A DNA stretch of 64,000 nucleotides, taken from the NCBI GenBank assembly GCA_002238605.1, contig MPMR01000001.1:248001-312000 (forward strand), read 5' to 3'. The position numbers and the translations under genes were made by a program. Every line of letters begins with the position of its first letter. Position 1 is the stretch's first letter. This DNA is from BD2-11 clade cluster bacterium bin43. Lineage in GTDB: Bacteria; Gemmatimonadota; Gemmatimonadetes; Longimicrobiales; Gaopeijiaceae. Below, in pieces: positions 46,176 through 55,421 of this stretch. The notes below the pieces were generated by a model. That model saw only the letters and a list, made by a program, of their open reading frames with translations. It was not told where the DNA came from and did not search any database.

Positions 46176-46727
46176 ATGCCAACCACATCCCCCCACCCCG
46201 ACCTTCGCTATCCCATCGGCCGGTACGCTCCTCCGGCCGAAATCACGGAGCACCAGGTAGAGACCTGGATCGACGAGATCGCGGCACTGCCCGCGGATCT
46301 GCGGGCGACGGTCGCGCCCCTGACGGACCAGCAGCTGGACACGCCGTACCGTCCGGACGGCTGGACCGTGCGCCAGGTCGTCCACCACCTTTTCGACAGC
46401 CACCTGAACAGCTACGTGCGCTTCAAGTGGACCCTGACCGAGGACCGGCCGACCATCAAGGCCTACGACGAGAAGGCCTGGGCGGAACTGCCGGACGCCA
46501 GCGGCCCGGTCGGCCCCTCGCTCGACGCCCTGGAGGCCCTTCACGCCCGCTGGGAGGAGCTGCTGCGCCGGCTGACCTGGCCGCAGTTCCAGCTCGAGTT
46601 CGTGCACCCGAAGGCCGGCCCGATCCCGCTGGCCCGGAACGTCGGCCTCTACGCGTGGCACGGCCGGCACCACCTGGCGCACATCGAACGGCTGTCGGAA
46701 AGAGAAGGATGGATGCAGACCGAATAG
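46176..46727 (+). CDS. YfiT/DinB-family metal-dependent protein
   Basis: A 183-residue DinB/YfiT fold protein; the family includes bacillithiol-S-transferases. Metal-binding His are in VVHHLFDSHLNSYVR and WHGRHHLAHI. PDGWTVRQVV matches the family N-terminal block. It starts 2 nt after the methyltransferase stop, so co-transcription is likely. A thiol-transferase role is only a family-based possibility. Confidence 0.8.
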   Translation: MPTTSPHPDLRYPIGRYAPPAEITEHQVETWIDEIAALPADLRATVAPLTDQQLDTPYRPDGWTVRQVVHHLFDSHLNSYVRFKWTLTEDRPTIKAYDEKAWAELPDASGPVGPSLDALEALHARWEELLRRLTWPQFQLEFVHPKAGPIPLARNVGLYAWHGRHHLAHIERLSEREGWMQTE

Positions 46728-46776
46728 CACGGATGCATCCCTGCTCGAATGCCGGAAGGAGTGCGTCCGCAGGCTG

Positions 46777-49365
46777 TCAGACCGTATGGCGGGCCCTGAT
46801 CGCCCTTGCCCGGCACCGAGCCTTCGCCTCCTCGATCACATCGTGCCAGGTCTCGAGGGCCGGATCGCTGGCCAGTGAATCCAGAGCCCGGCCGGCGCCG
46901 GGATCAGCGCGTTCGGCGAGGATCACCAGCCAGCGCTTGATGATGCCGTCCGTCCGGAGGCTGAACGTCGAAGAGCGGAGCCTGGACCTGTGGCCGCTGA
47001 GGCCGCCCCACCAAGGGTCGTACCAGGACCCCAGCGCCCTGACCAGTGCCGCGATATCCGCCGTATCCCATTCGACCCAGGGCTCCGGGATGGCGGGCGC
47101 CTTGAGCCACCCGGGCACGAGAAACCTGAGAATGTGGCGCGCCCTCGACTCCTGTCCCTTCTCGACAAAGCTCACGGCCGCCGACGTGAACTGTCGGGCC
47201 GAGGCAATCAATCCGGCGCCCAGCCAAACCGCGCGCTGAGCCACGTCCATGCCCCGGGCGGCCACCCTGCGACGAAGCCGGTCCGCGAACTCCTCTCGCG
47301 GCACATGCACCAGCGCGGCCCACAGCAGCGCGTGCAGAGCCGACACCTGGGTTCGCGAACACCGCGTGGGGAAGACGCCGAGCAGCGGAGGCACGCCCCG
47401 CCGGGCCACCTCTGTATAGACGGAGTCGCCGGCCAGCGCGAAGAGATGGTTGTTATGGTCCTTGCGGCGGCGGATGAGCGACCTGTGCACGGTCGCCAGC
47501 GCCTCCGCGCAGGGCTCTGGATGCGCCCGGACGGCCCGCCGATACCACGGCGGCTCCTCCACGTAGGGCGTCATGTAGTAGCAGCCAACGGCTCGGGCGA
47601 CCGCGTCCGCATCGAGGCCGTCCAGCGCATCCCCGCCGAGCCGCCCGATTTCGCCCATCGCGGCCAGGATCTGGTACGCGAAGCGCGGCACCGCGTCGGT
47701 GAAGGGCGGCGCCTTCGCATGCTCTTCCTCGAGCCGGACGATCTCGTCCAGGGAAGGGAGATCGTCCCTCCGCACGAGGCGGGGAAGACCGGCGAGCACC
47801 GACGTCAGGAGACCATCGTCATCGCCCAGCCGAATGCGCAGACGCTCGATCGGGTCGCCCTGGTAGTGCTCCGGCATCGCGCCCATGTACGCGCGCCCCA
47901 TCATATGCCAGAGCCATGGCGACCCCCGGCCCCGGACCATCGCGTCCTCGTGCTCGCGGACGCCCGCCATGAGCCTGATTCGTTCGTCGCGCAGGATGGG
48001 GTCCTCGGCTTCTTCCAGCCCGGGCACAATCGGGTCTCCATACCCCGGGAACGATCCCGAGGGTGCTCCGTATCCCGGAGATGGCTCGCGGACCGAACGG
48101 CTCTCTCCCGTTCCATCGGTCGCTGAGGGCACCGGGTTGTCGGCCCAGTAGCGCGCCGGGTGGGAGAGAAACTTTTGCAGCGGCACCCCACGCTCCCCCA
48201 CCACGAGCATGCGGGCGCCAGGGAACCGCTTCTCGAACTGCGCCAGCCCGCGGAGACGCCCCAGTCGCGGTCCGCTCTTGACTTCGATGCCGAGGAGGTT
48301 GGGGCCTCGGGAGAGCACGAAGTCGACTTCATGCGCCCCCTCGCGCCAGCTGGACAACTCGACGGCGTGCCCGGCCGTGTTGTGGAGGTGCGCGCCCACT
48401 CCGCTCTCGACAAGCCGCCCCCAGAAGGTGCGGTCGGCGCGTGCCTCCTCGAAGGTGTAGGTGAGCGGCGCCGTCATCAGCGCAGTATTGAGAACGTTCA
48501 GCTTCGGGCTCGAAGCCCTGCCCAGGTATGGCTTGGTGGAGTACCTGGGCAGACCGGTGACCAGGCCGCCGTCCGACAGCAGATCGAGGTAGGTCGCCAG
48601 CGTGGTCGTGTTCCCGGCCTCCTGCAGCTGGCCCAGCATCTTGTTGTACGAAAGCATCTGGCCGGAATACCGGGCGGCCAGTTCCATCAGGCGGCGCATG
48701 AGCGGCGGCTTGTCCACCCGGGTCAGGGCGACGATGTCCCGTTCGATGCTCGGCGTGATGATCGTCTCGAGAACTGCCTCTCGCCAGACTTCCAGGTTGC
48801 CGGCCACGGATGCCGTGCCGGGGTAGCCGCCGAAGAACAGGTACTCGTCGACACTGAAACCAAACGCCGCCGACATCTCGGAAAAAGACCAGTGGCGGGA
48901 ACGGACAGGCATGAAGCGGCCCGCGAGACTCTCGTGCAGGCCGGTCAGCATGGACCAGGGTGCGGATCCCGACACGATCACGCGAAGAGGGCATCCGGTA
49001 CGCCGATCCCGGTCCCACTGCGTCTTTACAATCGTCGACCAGCCCTTGACGTACTGGATTTCGTCAAGGGCAAGGACAAGGCCCCGCGCGCTTTGGTCGG
49101 CGTCTCGGCGAGCCTCCTTCCAGGTGTCCAGGAGCCATGCGGTCCGCAACGAGTCGCCCTCTTCGTTCGTCTGGTATGCATGTTCCGCGAGGCTCTCATC
49201 GACCGGGTAGTAGCGGCTCGGGATATCCACGCGCCGGAGCGCCTGCCGGATCATCGTGGTCTTGCCCGTTTGACGTGGTCCCGTAAGCGCAACGATCCGT
49301 GGAGGATAGGGTCCGGTCAGGAAGTGGACGAGTTGGTCCAGCTGGGGACGTTGGAAAAAGTGCAT
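46777..49365 (-). CDS. AAA ATPase-DUF4143 protein fused to a large helical C-terminal domain
   Basis: An 862-residue protein, more than twice the usual 380-450 for DUF4143 ATPases. Residues 1-210 are the ATPase: Walker A GPRQTGKT (29-36), Walker B ALDEIQ (99-104), sensor VSGSAPW. Residues about 215-400 are DUF4143 with PD-(D/E)xK-type motifs HEVDFV (345-350) and IEVKSG (360-365). A linker (about 405-450) with repeated PGYG leads to an all-helical part (450-862). That part (for example HLFALAGDSVYTEVAR, LLWAALVHV, MDVAQRAVWLGAGL) recalls the C-terminal repeat region of large bacterial NACHT/STAND-type NTPases; this is from memory, not a search. It has its own leaderless promoter. Confidence 0.75.
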   Translation of the reverse strand: MHFFQRPQLDQLVHFLTGPYPPRIVALTGPRQTGKTTMIRQALRRVDIPSRYYPVDESLAEHAYQTNEEGDSLRTAWLLDTWKEARRDADQSARGLVLALDEIQYVKGWSTIVKTQWDRDRRTGCPLRVIVSGSAPWSMLTGLHESLAGRFMPVRSRHWSFSEMSAAFGFSVDEYLFFGGYPGTASVAGNLEVWREAVLETIITPSIERDIVALTRVDKPPLMRRLMELAARYSGQMLSYNKMLGQLQEAGNTTTLATYLDLLSDGGLVTGLPRYSTKPYLGRASSPKLNVLNTALMTAPLTYTFEEARADRTFWGRLVESGVGAHLHNTAGHAVELSSWREGAHEVDFVLSRGPNLLGIEVKSGPRLGRLRGLAQFEKRFPGARMLVVGERGVPLQKFLSHPARYWADNPVPSATDGTGESRSVREPSPGYGAPSGSFPGYGDPIVPGLEEAEDPILRDERIRLMAGVREHEDAMVRGRGSPWLWHMMGRAYMGAMPEHYQGDPIERLRIRLGDDDGLLTSVLAGLPRLVRRDDLPSLDEIVRLEEEHAKAPPFTDAVPRFAYQILAAMGEIGRLGGDALDGLDADAVARAVGCYYMTPYVEEPPWYRRAVRAHPEPCAEALATVHRSLIRRRKDHNNHLFALAGDSVYTEVARRGVPPLLGVFPTRCSRTQVSALHALLWAALVHVPREEFADRLRRRVAARGMDVAQRAVWLGAGLIASARQFTSAAVSFVEKGQESRARHILRFLVPGWLKAPAIPEPWVEWDTADIAALVRALGSWYDPWWGGLSGHRSRLRSSTFSLRTDGIIKRWLVILAERADPGAGRALDSLASDPALETWHDVIEEAKARCRARAIRARHTV

Positions 49366-49370
49366 GGTGT

Positions 49371-49408
49371 AGTGTAAGCACTCGCGTAACTATTCTCAAT
49401 GGCTTACA
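49371..49408 (-). promoter_or_regulatory. leaderless promoter with inverted repeat for the DUF4143 chimera
   Basis: Minus strand TTGAGA (49399-49394), 17-bp spacer, TACACT (49376-49371), then ATG at 49365 after 5 nt. Inverted repeat TGTAAGC (49373-49379) / GCTTACA (49402-49408) covers the core promoter, a likely repressor site. Confidence 0.55.
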
Positions 49409-49487
49409 TCCCTGGCGGCGGAATGTAACCTTTGCCATCCACGCCGCCGTTTACCATGGCTATTCGCGCTGTGGCCATCGTGATGAC

Positions 49488-49530
49488 TTGATTAGTCTTT
49501 ATCCCAGGGCTAGAATAGTCATTATGACTA
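49488..49530 (+). promoter_or_regulatory. promoter and operator of the Phd/VapC pair
   Basis: TTGATT (49488-49493), 17-bp spacer, TAGAAT (49511-49516). The inverted repeat TAGTCAT-T-ATGACTA (49516-49530) spans the start codon at 49524, so the transcript would be leaderless and its promoter autorepressed. A GACT/AGTC half-site pair surrounds the -35. Confidence 0.6.
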
Positions 49531-49802
49531 CGGTGTCGATATCGGAGCTGAAGGCGAACCTGTCGCGCTACGTTCGCAAGGTCCGGCGGGGCGGGGAGGT
49601 GCAGGTGCTCGACCGGGGCAGGCCGGTGGCCAGGCTCGTCCCGGCAACCGCGGATGGGGAAGAAGCGCGCGAGCGTCTGATCACGCAGGGAGTGGTGCGT
49701 CCCGGGCGGGGCGGAGCTGCCGCCATTCTCGACGAGCCGCCGCTGACCTTGCCCGTAAGCATTTCGGACGCGCTCGCCGAGGACCGGGACGACCGGTTGT
49801 GA
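49524..49802 (+). CDS. Phd/YefM-type antitoxin
   Basis: A 92-residue antitoxin. The N-terminus TTVSISELKANLSRYVRKVR and VQVLDRGRPVARLVP are the typical Phd/YefM DNA-binding fold. The acidic C-terminus (SDALAEDRDDRL) is the usual flexible toxin-binding tail. It overlaps the PIN toxin's GTG by 4 nt. Confidence 0.88.
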   Translation: MTTVSISELKANLSRYVRKVRRGGEVQVLDRGRPVARLVPATADGEEARERLITQGVVRPGRGGAAAILDEPPLTLPVSISDALAEDRDDRL

Positions 49803-50221
49803 GGTACTGGGACGCTTCCGCGCTGGTCCCGCTGGTGGTCACCGAGCGCGACAGCAACTGGGCGCGGAAGAGACTGGCCGAGGATGACCGGATCGTCACC
49901 TGGGCCTGGACGCGCACGGAAATCGTGAGCGCCATCGAGCGGCGGGCCCGCGAGGGGTCGTTGTCGCGCCTACAACGACGAAGGGTGCGTGACCGCCTGG
50001 ACAAATTCGCCGGTCACTGGGACGAGGTGACGGATGTGCTCGCGGTCCGGTCGCGAGCGCATGCGCTATTGGCCCGTCACCCCCTGCGCCCCGCCGATGC
50101 CGGTCAACTCGGGGCCGCCCTGCTCGTGCAGGAGCAACTGGCCCAGCCGCTGACCTTCGTTTGCCTGGACCAGCGGTTGTCGCTGGCGGCTGAGCGGGAG
50201 AGCTTGCGGGTTCTTCCGTAG
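49799..50221 (+). CDS. VapC-family PIN-domain toxin
   Basis: A 140-residue PIN nuclease. The first acidic residue is in RYWDASALVPLVV, later ones in TEIVSAIER, PADAGQLGAALL and FVCLDQRL. The start is GTG 49799 within the antitoxin stop (GTGA). Family members cleave RNA, often tRNA. It forms a standard type II pair with the gene before it. Confidence 0.88.
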   Translation: MRYWDASALVPLVVTERDSNWARKRLAEDDRIVTWAWTRTEIVSAIERRAREGSLSRLQRRRVRDRLDKFAGHWDEVTDVLAVRSRAHALLARHPLRPADAGQLGAALLVQEQLAQPLTFVCLDQRLSLAAERESLRVLP

Positions 50222-50223
50222 GC

Positions 50224-50279
50224 AACTGCAGAAAGGACCGGGAGCCGGCGCCCCCGGTCCTTCACCAACGGTGCAGTTG
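50224..50279. terminator. nested bidirectional terminator-like hairpin
   Basis: Outer stem AACTGCA / TGCAGTT (extends to 8 bp with the next pair, 50223-50230 and 50272-50279) around an inner perfect 10-bp stem AAGGACCGGG / CCCGGTCCTT (50233-50242 and 50253-50262). It separates the converging VapC and sortilin-like genes, so it could end both. Confidence 0.6.
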
Positions 50280-50318
50280 AAGCGGCCCTGCCGAGCCGCG
50301 TTCAGACTGTTCCGGCGA

Positions 50319-53300
50319 TCACTCCCCGTCCGTAATCAACAGCAGCCCCCGCGTACGCAGCATCTCGTTCAGCGCTGCCACGTCCTCCGCGATCAGCGTC
50401 TCCACGGCGGTGAGGTGCAGCTGCAGCTGCTCGTGCAGGATGCCCTTCACCTCCGTCTCCTGGTCGGTGGGCGGGAAGTCGGCGATCGAGAGCGCGTTGG
50501 TCAGGTAGCCCAGCTTCGACAGCAGGCGGGCCTCGAAGCGGACCGCGTCCTGTCCCTGGCCGGTCTGGCGCAGGTCCACCAGGGTGCCCTGCAACTCCGC
50601 CAGCTTGTCCTCCAGGTCCGCGATGGCGTCGGAGAGGGTCTCGTCCTCGGCAAACCGCGCCATCGTCTCGAGCTGGACCCTCAGCGCCTCCACCCGGTGC
50701 ACGGCCTCGCCCGCGGTCACCACGTCCGCGCGCACATCCTTCAGGAAGGCGATCTGCTCCGCGATGTCCGCCTCGCTCCCGGCTGAATGCGGATCCTTGA
50801 TGACGGTAAGCGGCTGCTCGTGCGTCGTCCCGTCCACGTTCAGGCGCACGGTGTACTGGCCGGGGGCCATCAGGATGGAAATCCGGGCCGCGCCGGGAGC
50901 CGGACGTCCCTCCTCGCCCACCGCGATGTGCTCGGCGTACATCGGTCTGGTGTACAGCATGATGGGATCGTTGGGCTCGTCCCGGAGATCCCAGTAGATG
51001 CGGTTCACGCCCGCATTGTTGCTCCCGTCCAGGGTGCGCACCACGGCGCCCATGCCGTCCACGATCTCGACGGTGGGCGCCTCTTCGGCCGGAGCCGCCA
51101 GCCAGTAGTTGAGGTAGGCCCCGTACTCCGGATCCACCCCGACGGTGGGATCGTCGTAGGGCACCGAAGGCGGCGTGATGGGCCTGAATCGATATGCGTC
51201 GCGGGGCGCGAACAGGTGAGAACCGGACGCCATGACCTCCGGGGTCAGCTGCTGCAGGGGCGCGAGATCGTCGAAGATCCAGAAACCGCGCCCGTACGTG
51301 CCCACCACCAGGTCGTTGAAGTGCTCCTGGATGACGATGCCCGATACCGGGGCTGCGGGCAGGTTGTTCTGGAGCGGCTGCCAGTTGTCGCCGTCGTCGA
51401 AGGACACGTAGATGGCGTTTTCGGTGCCGACGTAAAGGAGGCCCTGCCGCTTCGGGTCCTCGATGATGATCTTCGTGTAGCTCAGCATGCTCGGCGGTAT
51501 CCCGTCGGTGATCTTCTCGAACGACTCGCCGTAGTCGCGCGTCCGGTAGACGTAGGGATCGCGCACGTTCATCTGGTGCCCGTCGATGGCCACGTATGCG
51601 GTGCCCGCGTCGTAGCGGGAGGCGGCGATGCTGCGCACGGCCAGCCACTCGGGCAGATCGGGCATGTTTTCGGTCACGTTGGTCCAGGTGGCGCCGTTGT
51701 CGCGGGTGACGTGCAGCAGGCCGTCGTTGGTGCCCGCCCAGATCAGCCCCTGCTCGATGGGCGACTCGGCGATGCCGAACACCACGCCCGCGTACTCGAC
51801 GCCGATGTTGTCGCCGGTGAGCCCGCCGGAGAAGCCCATGCGGCTCCGGTCGTTGAGGGACAGATCGGGGCTGATGACCTCCCAGCTCTGGCCCCTGTTC
51901 TGCGTGCGGTGCACGTGCTGGCTGCCGACGTAGACCGTGTTGTTGTCGTGCGGGGAGATGAGAATCGGGGCATCCCAGACGAAGCGGTAGCGGACGCCCT
52001 CCGCCGCGCCGCGGCTCTGTTCCGGCCACACCTCGACGCCCCGCCACTGGCGCCGATCCTCCTCGTAGCGCACCACGATGCCGCCGACCATGCCCGACCC
52101 CGAGGCCGAGGACCAGACGATGTTGGGGTCGACCGGATCGGGGGTGGCGAACCCGCTCTCGCCGCCGCCCACGTGGTGCCACATGCCGCGCGGAATCCCG
52201 GTGATGCGCCGCTGGCCCTGGATGCGGCTGTTGCTGGGACCCCGGTACGTGGGCTCGTCCTGCTTGTTGCCGAGGACGTTGTAGGGGATCTCGTGGTCCA
52301 CGGTCACGTGGTACATCTGCGCGTTGGTGAGGCGCTGGCGGAACCAGGTCTTGCCGCGGTTAATGGAGATGGAGAGCCCCTGGTCGTGCGCGACGATCAT
52401 GCGGTCGCCGTTGCCGGGGTCGATCCACATGTCGTGGTGGTCCCCGCCCGGCGCGTCCTCGCGCGGGATCACGTTGATGGCGCGGCCGCCGTCGGTCGAG
52501 ACCGAGAAGGAGGCGGTCAGGAAGTACGCCTCGTCCTCGTCGTCGGGCGAGACCACGACCCGCGAGTAGTAGTGCGGGCGGCCCATGGCGTTGCGGTTGC
52601 GGGTGATGCGGGTCCAGGTGCGGCCGCCGTCGGTCGAGCCCCAGACCTGGCCGTCCTCGGTCTCGCGACCATCCCACGGAATCCCGTCGCCGGTCTCGAG
52701 CATCGCATAGACGCGCTGCGTATTCGAGGGCGCGATCGCCACCGCGACCTTGCCGACCGGAAGGTTGGGCAGCCCGATGCCGTTATCCGGACCATTGAGC
52801 TTCTCCCAGCTGTCGCCGCCGTCACGCGAGACGTGCAGGCCGCCGCCCGGTCCGCCGCTGGTGCGGCCGTACGTGTGGATCTCCAGCTGCCACGTCCCCG
52901 CGAACAGATTGCGCGGGTTGACGGGATCGAGAGCGATGTCGGAGCACCCCGTGTTCTCGTCCACGAAGAGCACATGCTCCCAGCTCTCGCCTCCGTCCAT
53001 GGTGCGGAATACGCCGCGTTCGGGCTGCGGCCCGTAGGAGTGCCCGAGCGCGCAGACGTAGACGATGTCGGGATCGGTCGGGTGGATGGCGAGCCGGGGA
53101 ATGCGCCCGGTCTGCTCGAGCCCCATGAGCGTCCATGTCGCCCCCGCGTCCGTGGACTTGTAGATCCCCTGCCCGACGGAGATGTGGCTGCGGATCTTTC
53201 CCTCGCCGGTGCCGGCCCAGACGATGTTGGGATCGGTCAGGGACACCCCCAGCGAGCCGATCGACTGCACCGGCTGGTCGTCGAAGATGGCGTCCCAGTT

Positions 53301-53540
53301 CACCCCGCCGTCGGTGGTCTTGTAGATGCCCCCGGAGGCGGCGCCGACGTAGTAGGTGTAGGGGTCGCTCGGCAGCCCGGCGGCCGCGGAGAAGCGATTG
53401 CCCTCGGGGCCGATGTAGCGCCACTCGAGGTCGGCGTAGGCTTCGGGAGCAGGCGCCTGCTGGGCGGCGGCGGGCGCGGAAGCCGCAACCAGGGCCAGGA
53501 GAAGGAAAAGGGCGAACGTGCGGGAAGCGAAGGCGTTCAT
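50319..53540 (-). CDS. sortilin/YCF48-like beta-propeller exported protein
   Basis: A 1073-residue exported protein. The signal peptide ends ASAPAAAQQ. The mature part carries repeated BNR/sortilin-type blades such as GGIYKTTDGGVNWDAIF, QGIYKSTDAGATWTLMG and GVFRTMDGGESWEHVLF; a helical C-terminal domain (about 910-1073) is separate. These VPS10/sortilin-like glycosyl-hydrolase-annotated proteins are abundant and secreted in Gemmatimonadota and Acidobacteriota. No catalytic residues are evident. Start ATG 53540. Confidence 0.82.
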   Translation of the reverse strand: MNAFASRTFALFLLLALVAASAPAAAQQAPAPEAYADLEWRYIGPEGNRFSAAAGLPSDPYTYYVGAASGGIYKTTDGGVNWDAIFDDQPVQSIGSLGVSLTDPNIVWAGTGEGKIRSHISVGQGIYKSTDAGATWTLMGLEQTGRIPRLAIHPTDPDIVYVCALGHSYGPQPERGVFRTMDGGESWEHVLFVDENTGCSDIALDPVNPRNLFAGTWQLEIHTYGRTSGGPGGGLHVSRDGGDSWEKLNGPDNGIGLPNLPVGKVAVAIAPSNTQRVYAMLETGDGIPWDGRETEDGQVWGSTDGGRTWTRITRNRNAMGRPHYYSRVVVSPDDEDEAYFLTASFSVSTDGGRAINVIPREDAPGGDHHDMWIDPGNGDRMIVAHDQGLSISINRGKTWFRQRLTNAQMYHVTVDHEIPYNVLGNKQDEPTYRGPSNSRIQGQRRITGIPRGMWHHVGGGESGFATPDPVDPNIVWSSASGSGMVGGIVVRYEEDRRQWRGVEVWPEQSRGAAEGVRYRFVWDAPILISPHDNNTVYVGSQHVHRTQNRGQSWEVISPDLSLNDRSRMGFSGGLTGDNIGVEYAGVVFGIAESPIEQGLIWAGTNDGLLHVTRDNGATWTNVTENMPDLPEWLAVRSIAASRYDAGTAYVAIDGHQMNVRDPYVYRTRDYGESFEKITDGIPPSMLSYTKIIIEDPKRQGLLYVGTENAIYVSFDDGDNWQPLQNNLPAAPVSGIVIQEHFNDLVVGTYGRGFWIFDDLAPLQQLTPEVMASGSHLFAPRDAYRFRPITPPSVPYDDPTVGVDPEYGAYLNYWLAAPAEEAPTVEIVDGMGAVVRTLDGSNNAGVNRIYWDLRDEPNDPIMLYTRPMYAEHIAVGEEGRPAPGAARISILMAPGQYTVRLNVDGTTHEQPLTVIKDPHSAGSEADIAEQIAFLKDVRADVVTAGEAVHRVEALRVQLETMARFAEDETLSDAIADLEDKLAELQGTLVDLRQTGQGQDAVRFEARLLSKLGYLTNALSIADFPPTDQETEVKGILHEQLQLHLTAVETLIAEDVAALNEMLRTRGLLLITDGE

Positions 53541-53628
53541 GGCAGGTCTCGTGGGAGGTGGTGGAGGATGAGGACTGTGTTCTGGAAAAAGCCCCTCGGA
53601 AACCTCGGTCTCCGGGCGCGTTATTGAC

Positions 53629-55137
53629 TTAGTGGGCCAGCTCGCCCGCGGGCGTCAGGCGGGACACGACGGCGGCCCGGGTGGCATCGACGATCAGATC
53701 GATTTCGGCAGAGGTGACCGCGAAGTGGGGCGTGTAGCGCACGGAGTTGGCGCCGCCGTGGATTACGCCCACGCCGTTCCTGCGCATCACCTCCTCCACG
53801 CTCCCGCGGCCATGGCTCTTTATGCCGGGCTCGAAGGCGCAGCTGACGAGGAGGCCCGTGCCCTGCACGGCGGTAATCGGTCCATCGAGATCGGTGGCTG
53901 CGCGCTCGAGCTTCGCCACGAACTCGGCGCCGCGCGCGCGGATGTTGTCGCGCAGTTCCGGGGTGAGCGTTGACAGCACGGCCACGGCCACCTCAAGGGC
54001 GCGCGGGTTGGTGGTCATGGTATTGCCGTACACGCCCCGCCGGTACATCCCCGCGGCCCGCGGCGTCATCCCTACCACCGAAAGCGGGTACTGGCCCGCG
54101 TTGAGCGCCTTGGACCAGGTCTCCACGTCGGGGGGCTCGGCATCCTCGAATGCGGGATAGTCGATGATGGAGAGGCATCCGTGCGCCCGCAGCCCGGCCT
54201 GGATCGAATCGACCACCAGGAGTCCGCCGTGCGCACGGGACAGCGCGCGCGCCGCGTCGTAGAATTCGCGGGTCACGGCCTTGCCGGGATTCCCCTCGCC
54301 CATCACCGGCTCCATGTAGAAGGCCTCGATGAACCAGCCCTGCTCCTCGGCGAGAGCGTAGAGATGACGCAACTGGCCGATGTCGTTCGCGGGCACCTTC
54401 AGGGCGTCGTGATCGCGGAAGCTGGCGAGATGCTCCTGGTAGTAGCAGTGGGTTGAGTCGGAGACCTGGGCGGGCCGGCTGGTGCGGCCGTGGAAACCGC
54501 CCTCCAGCGCGAGCGTCCGGATGGCGGCTCCGTCGCGGGGCCCACCCGGGTCGGTAACCTGTTTCGCGTGGATGTCCGCGAGACGGGACGCGAAGGTCAT
54601 CGCCTCGGAGCCGCTGTTGAGGCACACGAAGCGCTCGAAGGGGCATGCCCGGCCCGTACGATGTCCGATCTCGGCCTCCAGCGCCCGGACCAGTCGAGCC
54701 TGGCTCGGGCTGGCCGTCATGACGTTGGCCATGACCCGGGGTTCGCTCATGGCGTCGAGGATCGCCTGTGGCGCGTGCCCGAGCCCGAGCATGCCGTAGC
54801 CGCCGGAATCGTGGATCACGGCGCCCGCGGAGGTCACGATCCAGGGTCCGCGCGCGGCGAGGGCCACGTAGGGGTTGACCAGGTCGTCGGGATAGAAGTT
54901 GAGGTAGCCTCGCTGCATCCGTCTGACCTGGTCGGCCTCGTCGAGGCCGGCGAGGCGGGGCAGATCGCGCCGCAATCGCCGATGGCGCTCCGCCGCCTCG
55001 GCCGCGGCCTGGCGAAGCAGGGCATCCCCCGCGGCGAAGCGCTCGATCACGGCGTCCGGCAGGCCGGGCGAGGAGCTCGTCCCGCTTTGGTCCCGGATTT
55101 CGCGAAGGATCGCCAGGGTATCGCGGGGGGTCGGCAT
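53629..55137 (-). CDS. class III PLP-dependent aminotransferase
   Basis: A 502-residue aminotransferase. ATG 55137 has GGAGCG just upstream (a TTG one codon earlier is possible). NSGSEAM (174-180), EGGFHGRT (212-219), DSIQAG (310-315) and the PLP lysine in ETWSKALNAGQY (Lys343) are intact. An N-terminal extension of roughly 80 residues is longer than in most class III enzymes. The amine donor cannot be told. It shares the strand with the sortilin-like gene 88 nt downstream. Confidence 0.85.
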   Translation of the reverse strand: MPTPRDTLAILREIRDQSGTSSSPGLPDAVIERFAAGDALLRQAAAEAAERHRRLRRDLPRLAGLDEADQVRRMQRGYLNFYPDDLVNPYVALAARGPWIVTSAGAVIHDSGGYGMLGLGHAPQAILDAMSEPRVMANVMTASPSQARLVRALEAEIGHRTGRACPFERFVCLNSGSEAMTFASRLADIHAKQVTDPGGPRDGAAIRTLALEGGFHGRTSRPAQVSDSTHCYYQEHLASFRDHDALKVPANDIGQLRHLYALAEEQGWFIEAFYMEPVMGEGNPGKAVTREFYDAARALSRAHGGLLVVDSIQAGLRAHGCLSIIDYPAFEDAEPPDVETWSKALNAGQYPLSVVGMTPRAAGMYRRGVYGNTMTTNPRALEVAVAVLSTLTPELRDNIRARGAEFVAKLERAATDLDGPITAVQGTGLLVSCAFEPGIKSHGRGSVEEVMRRNGVGVIHGGANSVRYTPHFAVTSAEIDLIVDATRAAVVSRLTPAGELAH

Positions 55138-55421
55138 CAAGCTCGCTCCGGGGTGAGGGTTGCGCTCGCGGGCGGAAGGTCAAGCTAGAAAGCCGGGGGG
55201 TGATTGAAAACTCACGCGTTACCCCGTCGTCACCAGGGTCAACGTGAAGTTACTGGAACATGTTGGACGGGAGAGCCGCCGGGGCAAGTCTCTCCGGCTT
55301 TTCCGAAGCGGCATCCCTGAAGGTCGCCCGGCGGGTCGGCTCGCGTACCTTGTTCGGGTGTACGAGCAGCAATGGCGATTCTCCGGCCCCGGACCGGACC
55401 CATCAACCTGGAGTTGGACTC

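Noticed and set aside
55265-55310. Hairpin GGAGAG / CTCTCC followed by GGCTTTT upstream of the LVIVD gene
   Set aside because: Stem is short with a large loop, and the T-run is only four; not strong enough to call a terminator or attenuator.
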